NCBI RefSeq assembly: GCF_013141775.1
Contig: NZ_WHOB01000078.1
Coordinates: 38,635 to 102,634, forward strand
Direction: 5' to 3'
Source: Paenibacillus phytohabitans
GTDB taxonomy: Bacteria > Bacillota > Bacilli > Paenibacillales > Paenibacillaceae
DNA length: 64,000 bases
The position numbers and the translations under genes are program-made. The notes under the pieces are model-generated. The model ran no database searches and was not told where the DNA came from. It worked only from the letters and a program-made list of their open reading frames with translations. Below, in pieces: positions 43,072 to 52,237 of the stretch (position 1 is its first letter; every line of letters starts with the position of its first letter).

Positions 43072-44153
43072 CTAAACCTTCATATATTGTCTATACAGCT
43101 CCTCAAAAGTATCATAGCGTTCGACTGAACGCCCAGTCCGGTTATATTCTTCCAGATATTCATCCATCGCCAGCAGGAACTGCTCCTTAAATCCATCAAG
43201 CTGATCCGCATCGAAGTGTTGCAGCAGATCAAACCTCCGGGTTCCCCGCGACTCTGTCATTTCATCCAGGAACTGCTGTGCCCCCATTGCGGTATAGAAA
43301 GCATAGGATTTGTCTTTCATTTCGGCGCTTGCAATAACCTTATGGCGGTAATTACACCATAGCTCTTCATAGGTGCCCGCCAGATTATCGTAGGCCGGTA
43401 CAGGCTGGATTACATATTTTTGATACAGTGTATTGTACAGATCATGGATGCTTCTTAGAAGGGTGTAGGTGGTGCTTCGTATGTCATCCATATTCTTGGC
43501 ATGAATCACATCCATATATATCGTTTCAAAATCCTCAGGAATATAACGGTAGGTGGAAATTTCCTCCAGATATCGCTTAAGCCCTCTTTTAAAATACGTA
43601 TTATTCAAATTTGTCAGTGCATAGACCAGATTGTAGACCACCTCGCATGAAGCCAGCCTGACGGTTCCGAGATCCTCAGCAAGCATGGTATTCGCATACT
43701 CCTGCTTGGCACTGTCGATCCACTTCTTCGCTCTGCCGATGCATTCGCTCCCGATAGGCTTAGCTAAAGTGTCCAGCGCCCTCTGTCTGTACGCATTGAA
43801 TTTCTCCATATATTCCGGTTTGGCACAATAGAGCACCTGCAAATCTATCAGACTGGAGGTCATCGGACTCTCAAGCGCAGCCTGCTCTTCAATCCGGGTC
43901 TCCCATGGAGTGCAATAGATATCGTATCCGACATCCCCAGTATGAAGCAGGAAGAGATGCCCCAGCCCTGATGGTTGTTATTGATGATAATTAGATCCAG
44001 ATCGCTTTTGTCATGGAAATCTCCGGTACGAAAAGAGCCCGTAAGCCCGATCATTGCAATCTCCTCCGGATAATCCTGCTTGGCCCGCTCAATCACCATG
44101 TTAATGAGTTTCTCGTTTTTAAGGAATAGTTCCTGTTGGTCAGCTTCATTCAT
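43072..44153 (-). pseudogene. aminoglycoside-type nucleotidyltransferase, frameshifted
   Basis: Two overlapping minus-strand frames make one nucleotidyltransferase. The first (44153-43860) has the active-site 'GSFRTGDFHDKSDLDLIII'; it drifts out of family sequence after 'SSCFILG'. The second continues as 'DVGYDIYCTPWETRIEEQ' and 'SSLIDLQVLYCAKPEYMEKF' in another frame. Adding one base in the C4 run at 43935-43938 restores a single frame of about 360 residues. Enzymes of this fold transfer AMP to drugs or proteins. It may be a real mutation or a sequencing error. Confidence 0.85.
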
Positions 44154-44589
44154 GTGTAGTTCCCCCTTGGCCCGCGCCTTGTGTATTCATTGTATAGGCA
44201 TCTTGCCTGCGGGGGTATGCCGACTTTAGTTAAGTTTAAACTCTCCCGGTGTTGTTCAGTGGAATCGAGTGCTGCTGCTCCGCTCAGGAGTGCTGCATAA
44301 AAATATTAAATCCGTATTTATGCACATACTAATCATAGAATACGCCATCGACCTAAACCTAGTGATATCTTATATTATTACCATAATTAGTTAGTTCATA
44401 GCTGGTCTCCGGGTCCGGTCCGTTTCACTTGCGCTGGCGGAGAGGGCTGATCTGGCTGATTGCAATATTATCTTCAGGACAGCAGGAAGACAGGGGGAAT
44501 CAAGGAGGCGAGGAGTATAAGGGGAAGGAGTATTTTTGAAAGCGCATACTTTAAGGCTGCATCATAAAATTATAGGAGGTGGTTGGCAG
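44154..44589. other. non-coding stretch with inverted repeat upstream of the GH87 gene
   Basis: The 436-bp gap holds a perfect 8-bp inverted repeat, TGCATAAA (44294-44301) and TTTATGCA (44317-44324), a possible operator. A TTG at 44536 with AAGGAG 5 bases upstream is an alternative start of the glucanase frame or of a short leader. Confidence 0.5.
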
Positions 44590-47500
44590 ATGATTACCAG
44601 ACACAAGGCTTCTGTGAAAAGGACATTCCTGCTGTACAGTCTGATTCTTGCGCTATGTGTGGGCCAGTTGGCGTTATTCCCGGCAGTGGGGGCAGCGGCA
44701 GGCAATCTGGCTCAAGGCAAGACGATTACCGCTAGCTCGGTCGGTGATGTGTATGTGGCAGCGAACGCCAATGACAGCAACCAGGGGACGTATTGGGAGA
44801 GTGCCAGCAATGCTTTTCCGCAATGGATCAAGGTCGATCTAGGCTCCAGCAGCAGTGTCAATCAGGTTGTACTCAAGCTGCCGTCAGCCTGGGAAGCAAG
44901 AACACAGACATTGTCCGTTCAAGGCAGTACGGATGATGCTTCTTACAGCAACCTGGCTGCATCAGCTGCCTACAGCTTCAATCCTTCCAGCGGCTCTAAC
45001 ACAGTCACTGTTAATTTCACTGCTGCAACAGCCCGTTATATTAAAATAACCTTCACGGCCAACACCGGCTGGCCTGCTGCGCAGTTATCCGAACTCGAGG
45101 TGTACGGAACTGCGGTTTCTGCACCGGGAACTTATGAAGCGGAAGCTGCCGCCTTGTCCGGCGGGGCCAAAACCAACACAGATCACACCGGCTATACCGG
45201 GTCGGCGTTTGTTGATGGTTATCTTGCCCAAGGAGCAGCGACAACGTTCACCGTTTCGGCTGCATCTGCTGGCAATTACAGCGCAGCGCTGCGGTATGCC
45301 AATGCCTCCGGCAGCACCAGGACGCTGAGTGTCTACGTGAACGGTACCAAGATCAAGCAGACCCCGCTTGCTAATCTGGCCAACTGGGATACCTGGTCCA
45401 CACAGGCAGAAATCCTGGCGTTAAATGCCGGAAATAACACGATTACCTACAAATACGATGCGTCCGACTCCGGCAACGTGAATCTGGATCAGCTGGTCCT
45501 GACCGTCTCAACGGCACCGACGGCTACAGCAACCCCCGTTCCGACGGTGGCACCAACGGTAGCGCCGACAGCCACACCAGTGCCAACGGCAACAGTAGCA
45601 CCAACGGCTTCTCCTACCGTAGCCCCGACGGCCACACCAACCCCAACGCCGGCTCCAACCCCAACTGTCACACCAACGCCTTCGCCAATTGCCTCGCCGA
45701 CGGCCTCCCCAAGCGCGGGTCCTGGTTCGAACCTGGCAATCGGCAAAGCGGTTAATGCCTCATCTTCAGTCTTTACATTTGTACCCGCTAACGCCAATGA
45801 CGGGGACCTGAATACGTACTGGGAAGCGGCGGGCGGAAGCTATCCAAATACACTGACTGTGAACCTTGGCGCGAACGCCAATGTAACCTCGGTAATTGTG
45901 AAGCTCAATCCGGCAGCGGCCTGGGCTACCCGTACCCAAACCATTCAGGTACTGGGTCATAACCAGTCTACAGGAACCTTCACGAGTCTAGTTCCGGCAA
46001 CGGTGTACACCTTTAACCCGGCCAGCGGCAACTCCGTGACTATTCCAGTTACAGCAACGGCCAGCGAGCTGCAGTTGAAATTCACCACGAACTCCGGTTC
46101 AAGCGCCGGACAGGTAGCTGAATTTCAGATCATCGGCACACCGGCTGCGAATCCGGATCTGACGGTAACGGCAATGTCCTGGAGCCCTTCCACTCCGGTA
46201 GAGACCGATGTCATCACGCTGAATGCTACCGTCAAGAATACCGGGTCTGCTTCAGCGGCAGCAACAAACGTCAGCTTCTATCTGGGTACCACACTTGCCG
46301 GGACAGCACCAGTCGGGGCTCTGGCCGCAGGAGCTTCGGCTACAGTATCGCTGAACATCGGTGCCAAAGATGCCGCAACCTATGCCTTAAGTGCCAAGGT
46401 CGACGAGAGCAACACCGTCATTGAGCTGAATGAAGGGAATAACAGCTATTCGAATCCCGCATCGCTTACCGTAAATCCCGTATCCAGCTCGGATCTGATT
46501 GCTTCTCCGGTCAGCTGGTCGCCGGGGAATCCGGCTGGCGGGAATACGGTGAGCTTCTCAGTCGCTATTAAGAATCAGGGAACGGCAGCCTCGGCAAGTG
46601 GTGCACATAACATCACACTGACCTTGACTGATGCGACCACCGGTGCGGTAATCAAAACGCTGACCGGTGCTTATAACGGTGTCATTGCCAGCGGCAGCAC
46701 TACAGCTCCGGTTACTCTTGGAACCTGGACCGCAGTGAACGGGAAATATAATGTGAAAACTGAAATTGCCGCAGACGCTAATGAACTGGCAGTGAAACGG
46801 GCCAACAACATCCAGAATCAGTCGCTGTACATTGGACGCGGGGCCAATATGCCTTACGATATGTATGAAGCGGAGGACGGGGTTGTCGGGGGTGGAGCAG
46901 TCAAGCTGAATCCGAACCGTAATATCGGCGATATTGCCGGTGAAGCCTCGGGCAGAAGAGCAGTCACGTTGAATACTACAGGCAGCTATGTTGAGTTCAC
47001 CACCAAAGCCAGCACCAACACGCTCGTTACCCGGTTCTCGATTCCGGACTCGGCAAGCGGAGACGGAACAACCGCTACACTTAATATCTATGTGAACGGT
47101 GTATTCAATAAAGCCATCACGCTGAACTCCAAATACGCCTGGCTGTATGGCTCAGAGATCAGCCCGGGCAATTCGCCAAGCGCCGGTTCGCCGCGCCACA
47201 TCTATGATGAAGCGAATATTATGTTCGACAGCACCATTCCGGCGGGCAGCACAATCAGACTTCAGAAGGACGCAGCCAACACTTCACAGTATGCGATTGA
47301 CTTCGTCAGCCTGGAGCAGGTAGCGCCGATTGCCAATCCGGACCCGGCCAAATATACGGTTCCGCTCGGCTTCACGCACCAGGACGTGCAGAATGCGATT
47401 GATAAGGTCCGTATGGATACAACCGGCAACCTTACCGGTGTATATCTTCCAGCCGGATCGTATGAAACCTCGAACAAGTTCCAGGTCTACGGCAAAGCGA

Positions 47501-48519
47501 TTAAAATTGTCGGAGCCGGACCCTGGTATACGCGGTTCTATGCGCCGGTTAACCAGTCCAATACGGATGTTGGCTTCAGGGCTACCGATTCAGCGAATGG
47601 ATCAACCTTCTCAGGGTTTGCCTATTTCGGCAACTATACCTCACGGATAGACGGTCCCGGCAAAGTGTTCGACTTCTCCAATGTAGCGAACATTACGATC
47701 GACAACATCTGGACCGAACATCAGGTATGTATGTACTGGGGGGCGAATACCGACTACATGGTGATCCGAAACTCCCGTATCCGCAACACCTTCGCCGACG
47801 GCATCAATATGACCAACGGCAGCACGAACAACCTCGTGTCCAACAACGAAGCCCGGGCGACCGGAGATGACAGCTTCGCGCTGTTCTCGGCAATCGATTC
47901 CGGCGGCTCGGACATGAAGGACAATGTATATGAGAACCTGACCTCAATCCTGACCTGGCGTGCAGCCGGTGTAGCCGTCTACGGCGGTTATGCCAACACC
48001 TTCCGCAACATCTATATTGCGGATACACTCTGCTATTCGGGGATTACGATCAGCTCACTGGACTTCGGGTATGCCATGAACGGCTTCGGCGCATCGCCGA
48101 CGACGAATTTCCAGAATATTTCGGTCGTCCGGGCGGGCGGACATTTCTGGGGCTCACAGACCTTCCCGGCCATCTGGGTATTCTCCGCCTCCAAGGTGTT
48201 CCAGGGCATCCGCGTCAGCGATGTGGATATCATTGATCCGACCTATCACGGGATTATGTTCCAGACCAACTATGTCGGCAATTCACCGCAATTCCCTGTA
48301 GCGGACACGATTTTTACGAATGTTACGATTTCCGGCGCGCAGAAGAGCGGCGATGCCTTCGACGCCAAATCCGGAGTCGGCATCTGGGCCAACGAATCGG
48401 CAGAAGCCGGCCAAGGCCCGGCGGTAGGCAACGTTGTCTTCAACAACTTGAAGATCCTGAACACTGTAACGCCTATTAAAAATACCACGTCAACGTTTAC
48501 GATTACGGTGAATCCGTAG
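44590..48519 (+). CDS. alpha-1,3-glucanase (mutanase), GH87
   Basis: A secreted 1309-residue enzyme for alpha-1,3-glucan in fungal walls or dental plaque glucan. Domain order: signal peptide (1-36), discoidin domain 1 (about 39-174, 'NLAQGKTITASSVGDVYVA'), CBM6-like domain (about 179-310), a Thr/Pro/Ala-rich linker (about 311-376), discoidin domain 2 (about 380-516), two CARDB-like domains (about 520-745), a beta-sandwich (about 750-905), and a right-handed beta-helix catalytic domain (917-1309). D1070, D1093 and D1094 lie in 'FADGINM' and 'ATGDDSFAL'. Their spacing (23, then 1) matches the catalytic aspartates I recall for Paenibacillus Agl-FH1 (1045, 1068, 1069). ATG 44590 follows AGGAGG. 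An earlier TTG start is possible. Confidence 0.93.
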   Translation: MITRHKASVKRTFLLYSLILALCVGQLALFPAVGAAAGNLAQGKTITASSVGDVYVAANANDSNQGTYWESASNAFPQWIKVDLGSSSSVNQVVLKLPSAWEARTQTLSVQGSTDDASYSNLAASAAYSFNPSSGSNTVTVNFTAATARYIKITFTANTGWPAAQLSELEVYGTAVSAPGTYEAEAAALSGGAKTNTDHTGYTGSAFVDGYLAQGAATTFTVSAASAGNYSAALRYANASGSTRTLSVYVNGTKIKQTPLANLANWDTWSTQAEILALNAGNNTITYKYDASDSGNVNLDQLVLTVSTAPTATATPVPTVAPTVAPTATPVPTATVAPTASPTVAPTATPTPTPAPTPTVTPTPSPIASPTASPSAGPGSNLAIGKAVNASSSVFTFVPANANDGDLNTYWEAAGGSYPNTLTVNLGANANVTSVIVKLNPAAAWATRTQTIQVLGHNQSTGTFTSLVPATVYTFNPASGNSVTIPVTATASELQLKFTTNSGSSAGQVAEFQIIGTPAANPDLTVTAMSWSPSTPVETDVITLNATVKNTGSASAAATNVSFYLGTTLAGTAPVGALAAGASATVSLNIGAKDAATYALSAKVDESNTVIELNEGNNSYSNPASLTVNPVSSSDLIASPVSWSPGNPAGGNTVSFSVAIKNQGTAASASGAHNITLTLTDATTGAVIKTLTGAYNGVIASGSTTAPVTLGTWTAVNGKYNVKTEIAADANELAVKRANNIQNQSLYIGRGANMPYDMYEAEDGVVGGGAVKLNPNRNIGDIAGEASGRRAVTLNTTGSYVEFTTKASTNTLVTRFSIPDSASGDGTTATLNIYVNGVFNKAITLNSKYAWLYGSEISPGNSPSAGSPRHIYDEANIMFDSTIPAGSTIRLQKDAANTSQYAIDFVSLEQVAPIANPDPAKYTVPLGFTHQDVQNAIDKVRMDTTGNLTGVYLPAGSYETSNKFQVYGKAIKIVGAGPWYTRFYAPVNQSNTDVGFRATDSANGSTFSGFAYFGNYTSRIDGPGKVFDFSNVANITIDNIWTEHQVCMYWGANTDYMVIRNSRIRNTFADGINMTNGSTNNLVSNNEARATGDDSFALFSAIDSGGSDMKDNVYENLTSILTWRAAGVAVYGGYANTFRNIYIADTLCYSGITISSLDFGYAMNGFGASPTTNFQNISVVRAGGHFWGSQTFPAIWVFSASKVFQGIRVSDVDIIDPTYHGIMFQTNYVGNSPQFPVADTIFTNVTISGAQKSGDAFDAKSGVGIWANESAEAGQGPAVGNVVFNNLKILNTVTPIKNTTSTFTITVNP

Positions 48520-48589
48520 GGCTGAAATTGTATAGCAGATTATTGTATGGCTGAATATTGCTCAGCTGCATTATATTCAGCGTGCTGCC

Positions 48590-48625
48590 AAAAACCGCCT
48601 CCCGTGTGTCCGTGGGGCGGTTTTT
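48590..48625 (+). terminator. rho-independent terminator
   Basis: AAAAACCGCCTCCC and GGGGCGGTTTTT arms, 70 bp after the GH87 gene, with a T-run at the end. Confidence 0.85.
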
Positions 48626-48670
48626 GATGATGTAAGGAGAGTAGGGGTCTACTGTTGCATCATCTTGATA

Positions 48671-49150
48671 TTATGATTCGGTTATGAGCCCTTTTACTTT
48701 GGATGCAAAAATATTCCATCGGGTATCATATCCTACATTATAGTTCCAGCCGCTTGACCGGAGCTTCTCGGCTAAATAAATATAATCGGCTCGTTGCTTA
48801 TCGGTTAGGCTAACTGCCAAGGTTTCGTCACCAACCTTGAACCGTTTCAAGTAATCATGCAGCTTCCAAAGAACAGCATCCTTATCGTCACCCTCCATTC
48901 CTATGTGTAAGATAACTGAATCTATTGCGTCATCTAATTTCTGCGTAACAAGGGGTTCGTTAACCCAATTATTATCTATTTGATACTGTATAGTGACTTC
49001 TAGTTGGGTTAGGTCCCGGTATATGTACGCATTTAATATCTCATATTTCAATTCTTGTCTTTTGCTAACTTGTTGCTGATTCATAAATAAAGCCGCATTC
49101 CCGAACAGTGATACTATTAAGATTACTTTAATCCAGTCTTCTTTTCTCAT
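48671..49150 (-). CDS. membrane-anchored protein of unknown function
   Basis: A 159-residue protein with an N-terminal membrane segment ('WIKVILIVSLFGNAALFM', about 6-23) and a mostly helical soluble part ('LKYEILNAYIYRDLTQLEVTI', and a charged middle with 'DDKDAVLWKLHDYLKRF'). No family is recognised. The start follows GAGGGA on the minus strand. It faces the GH87 terminator, and its own upstream gap contains the family-C repeat. Confidence 0.55.
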   Translation of the reverse strand: MRKEDWIKVILIVSLFGNAALFMNQQQVSKRQELKYEILNAYIYRDLTQLEVTIQYQIDNNWVNEPLVTQKLDDAIDSVILHIGMEGDDKDAVLWKLHDYLKRFKVGDETLAVSLTDKQRADYIYLAEKLRSSGWNYNVGYDTRWNIFASKVKGLITES

Positions 49151-49214
49151 ACATTCCCTCCTCTAATCTTTATCATAATACCACATATTGGAATCCGCCT
49201 GGTTGCCGGAAATG

Positions 49215-49389
49215 CTGCACGGATTACAACAATTTAGTCTCTACCCCGTGTAACTCCTTAGATTCCTGCATAAATTACAACATTTCGGGTGCTGACCAGC
49301 TCATCTGCAGGAAATTCATGCATAATGTACAACAATATTGAATCTGGGCTGCTAATACGCAGGTAATCCTGCATAATGTACAACAATTT
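49215..49389. repeat. quartet repeat element, family C
   Basis: Four direct 20-21 bp units start at 49215, 49266, 49318 and 49369, each close to CTGCATAA then TTACAACAATTT or GTACAACAATTT. Steps are 51, 52 and 51 bp. Unlike families A and B, all four run the same way. The second and third intervals contain short G/C hairpins. It lies between the membrane protein gene and cysK. Confidence 0.85.
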
Positions 49390-49576
49390 CAACCTGAGTA
49401 TGTTTCCGCCAAGTTTTGTCACCAGCTTTTACCGGAAGTCTGCTGGGTAATAGGGGTTTAATGTCAGTCCAGCGGCAGCTGCACCATCCGCCAAATCGAC
49501 AAGTGCCACCCGGTAGCGATACAATGGATGTTACATCGTGCATGAAGATTAAGACAGGAATAGGGGAGGTATATAT

Positions 49577-50500
49577 ATGACTAAGCTGGTAGTCAATAAT
49601 ATTACAGAGCTGATCGGAGGTACGCCGGTTGTACGCTTGAACCGCATTACCGGGCCGGAGGATGCGGAGCTGTACGTGAAGCTGGAAATGTTCAATCCCA
49701 GCGGCAGCGTTAAGGACCGGGCCGCATATAATCTGATCCTGCAGGCGGAGCTGGACGGGCGGCTGCAGCCCGGCGGGACGATCATCGAGCCGACGAGCGG
49801 CAATACCGGCATCGGCCTGGCGATGAATGCGGCGGCGAAAGGGTATAAGGCAATCCTGATCATGCCGGATAATATGACGAAGGAACGGATCAATATCCTG
49901 AAGGCCTACGGAGCGGAGGTTGTGCTGACACCTGCGGCAGAGCGGATGCCGGGCGCAATTGCCAAGGCAGTAGAGCTGGGCAAAGAGATTGCCGGGAGCT
50001 TCATTCCGCAGCAGTTCGAGAATCAGGCGAATCCGGACATTCACCGCATTACCACCGCTCCGGAAATTCTGGAGCAGATGGAAGGCAGGCTGGACGTATT
50101 CGTAGCTACGTCCGGAACTGGCGGCACGATTACCGGCACAGGAGAAGCGCTGCGTGAGCAGCTGCCGGAGCTCCGCGTGGTTGTCGTGGAGCCGCAAGGG
50201 TCACCGGTGCTCTCCGGCGGCAAGCCCGGACCGCATAAGCTGGTGGGCACCAGCCCGGGATTCGTGCCGGCGATTCTGAATACCGGCATTTATAATGAGA
50301 TTGTGCAGGTATCCGATGAAGATGCACTGGATATGGTAAGGAGGTTGGCCAGTACCGAAGGGATCCTGATTGGTCCTTCCGGCGGAGCCGCAGTATGGAC
50401 AGCCTTGCAGGAAGCCCGGCGTCTGGGGCATGGCAAGCGCGTGTTGTGCATTGCTCCCGATACTGGTGAACGCTACCTTAGTATGGGTATATTCGAATAA
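49577..50500 (+). CDS. cysK: cysteine synthase (O-acetylserine thiol-lyase)
   Basis: A 307-residue PLP enzyme that joins sulfide to O-acetylserine to give cysteine. The Schiff-base Lys46 is in 'NPSGSVKDRA', the phosphate loop is 'TSGTGGTITG', and the substrate loop is 'EPTSGNTGIGLAM'. 'GPSGGAAVW' and 'DTGERYLS' fit the CysK family. The length is usual. The ATG follows GGGGAGG. A lipoprotein gene starts 19 bp later. No T-box or other riboswitch is evident in the 187 bp before the gene. Confidence 0.95.
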   Translation: MTKLVVNNITELIGGTPVVRLNRITGPEDAELYVKLEMFNPSGSVKDRAAYNLILQAELDGRLQPGGTIIEPTSGNTGIGLAMNAAAKGYKAILIMPDNMTKERINILKAYGAEVVLTPAAERMPGAIAKAVELGKEIAGSFIPQQFENQANPDIHRITTAPEILEQMEGRLDVFVATSGTGGTITGTGEALREQLPELRVVVVEPQGSPVLSGGKPGPHKLVGTSPGFVPAILNTGIYNEIVQVSDEDALDMVRRLASTEGILIGPSGGAAVWTALQEARRLGHGKRVLCIAPDTGERYLSMGIFE

Positions 50501-50519
50501 CTCCACTGGAGGGGACCCT

Positions 50520-51542
50520 ATGAATCGCGTGAAGAGAAGTTCCCGGCACCGGTTGAAAGCAGCCGGATTGATTATTCTTACGGCAGCAGTAGTCTTCGCC
50601 TTGTCCGGGTGTTCAAGGACAGACGGTAATGACAATGCAGGCGGTGCAGAATCTCCGGCCATGCCATCACCTGTGGCGCAGAGTCCGTCGCCTGTCCCGC
50701 AGCAGACCGCTGTCCCGCAAACGGCGGACCCTACTGCAGCCGCCGAAGGTGACGAGTCGCCTACCCTGGCGGCATTCCTTGATCCCGCCAAGCTGCAGCC
50801 TGTCTTCGGCTTCGCCGACGAGACCGGGAGTCATATTCTTGTGACCTCGCAGGAAGACGGGAGCGGGGAGCAGATGGAATCCCTGAATACCGCTATCGGC
50901 AACGGAGGCCAGGTACTGGCTGTGAAGTTCGGGAAGCGGCAAGCGGGGAGTGAGAACAGCAATGGACGGGAGCTGGCGAATAATTTCGCTAATCTGGCCG
51001 GATTTGTCTATACGGTAGAGGGTGGCGCTGCGAAACCGGATGAAACCTATTATCTGGCTGATTCCGCCCTCTTCCCGCCGGCTGCCTTGCTGGAGCTTCA
51101 ACCGGCTGACCCGGCTGCTCTACAGCTTGCCGCCGGAGATCCCGTGCGCAAGAGCATAGCTGCCGTTAAGCACCGGGAGATTCAGTCCGCCTGGAAGCTG
51201 GCTGATCTGGCCCTGAATAGGGAGCTGTATCTGGTCCAGTTCACAAGACAGGATAAGGATATGCTGTTCAGTATTGTCCTGAATGAAGACGGTAAGCTCA
51301 GCTTCATGGATTATCCTGCGGTTATTGATAACGATGAATATTCGGTCTGGCGTGTCGATGACGGCGGGGAGATGCGGCCGGAGATGTTCTCGTTATTGTT
51401 TGCTGCACAGTCGGCAGACGGATTATTGCTTGGCCTGAACTGGTGGGGAGCGGAGGGTGTGAACTCCTTTTTCCTGCTGCAGCAAGGCAATGCCTTCAAA
51501 GAACTGGAGATCCAGTACGGCCGGTACACTTCTCCGATATAA
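50520..51542 (+). CDS. lipoprotein of unknown function
   Basis: A 340-residue lipoprotein; ATG 50520 follows GGAGGGG. The lipobox is 'FALSGC' with Cys31, after a basic N-region ('NRVKRSSRHRLK'). A Pro/Gln/Ala-rich linker (about 40-75) leads to a beta-rich domain with 'ETYYLADSALFPPAALLEL', 'QSAWKLADLALNRELYLVQF' and 'DDGGEMRPEMFSLLF'. I do not recognise the family. The frame extends 50 codons further upstream inside cysK, which is not coding. It probably shares the cysK transcript. Confidence 0.65.
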   Translation: MNRVKRSSRHRLKAAGLIILTAAVVFALSGCSRTDGNDNAGGAESPAMPSPVAQSPSPVPQQTAVPQTADPTAAAEGDESPTLAAFLDPAKLQPVFGFADETGSHILVTSQEDGSGEQMESLNTAIGNGGQVLAVKFGKRQAGSENSNGRELANNFANLAGFVYTVEGGAAKPDETYYLADSALFPPAALLELQPADPAALQLAAGDPVRKSIAAVKHREIQSAWKLADLALNRELYLVQFTRQDKDMLFSIVLNEDGKLSFMDYPAVIDNDEYSVWRVDDGGEMRPEMFSLLFAAQSADGLLLGLNWWGAEGVNSFFLLQQGNAFKELEIQYGRYTSPI

Positions 51543-51568
51543 GGCGGGATATAAATCCTTAACGATGA

Positions 51569-51609
51569 CAAAGGCTCCCCGTCACCTTTTGGTGACAGAG
51601 GAGCCTTTG
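51569..51609. terminator. bidirectional terminator
   Basis: CAAAGGCTCC and GGAGCCTTTG enclose an inner GTCACC-TTTT-GGTGAC hairpin. It follows the lipoprotein gene and overlaps the 3' end of the convergent vanZ-like gene. Confidence 0.85.
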
Positions 51610-52190
51610 CCGGTTATAACAGGAGGATTAGACTTCGTATCATAGATGATCCTTCTATTATCCGCTGGTGCGGGGTCGTCCTTATTGGCGGCACCGCTTT
51701 TTCCGCTTGGCTTAAATGCCTTGATCACTGGCCGGAACAGGATATACCCCAGCAGCCCGCCGAAGGTATTCAGAATGAGATCGTCCACATCAAAGGTTCC
51801 GATGTAGAATACCGCCTGCGAACATTCAAGCACTGCACTTAACGCCAAAGAACGCAGCAGGACACCAGTGAAAGAGCCGCCGCCTTTCCCGTTCGGGGAC
51901 AATAGCACAAGGAATATGCCATAAGGGATAAACAAGGCGATATTTCCCGCGAAATTAACCAGGGTAGTAGCTGTCAGATGATGATACGTATTGGTCAGGG
52001 TAGCGAGTGGAACAAAGTTTCCTGTGCGCAGACTGCCGGCAATATTATCCGGGCTCTTCTGCAGCTGCTGCCAGAGAAAGCTGAAGTTAATCGAACCAAA
52101 CTTGAATAAGATGATTTTGAATAGTACATAGATGTATACGGCGAAAAGTGCCTGCAACCCGTATACTCTCAGTTTGTGTGCCGGATTCAT
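51582..52190 (-). CDS. vanZ: VanZ-family membrane protein
   Basis: A 202-residue membrane protein with the VanZ pattern: 'YVLFKIILFKFG' and 'NFVPLATLTN' near the N-terminus, 'FAGNIALFIPYGIFLVLL', and 'LECSQAVFYIGTFDVDDLILNTFGG' (shown without its full run), in which E, Q and D-D are conserved. The C-terminal 40 residues are a polar extension ('KPSGKSGAANKDDPAPADN'). VanZ proteins confer teicoplanin or lipoglycopeptide tolerance in some species; the mechanism is not settled. It lies 47 bp after vanY on the same strand and belongs to the same locus. Confidence 0.88.
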   Translation of the reverse strand: MNPAHKLRVYGLQALFAVYIYVLFKIILFKFGSINFSFLWQQLQKSPDNIAGSLRTGNFVPLATLTNTYHHLTATTLVNFAGNIALFIPYGIFLVLLSPNGKGGGSFTGVLLRSLALSAVLECSQAVFYIGTFDVDDLILNTFGGLLGYILFRPVIKAFKPSGKSGAANKDDPAPADNRRIIYDTKSNPPVITGKGSSVTKR

Positions 52191-52237
52191 TCTGCATCAC
52201 CGCCTTCTCTAGATTATATTGTTATATGGCTTGGCTC

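Noticed and set aside
49390..49576. T-box or SAM riboswitch before cysK
   Set aside because: No T-box sequence or SAM-type core was visible in the leader.
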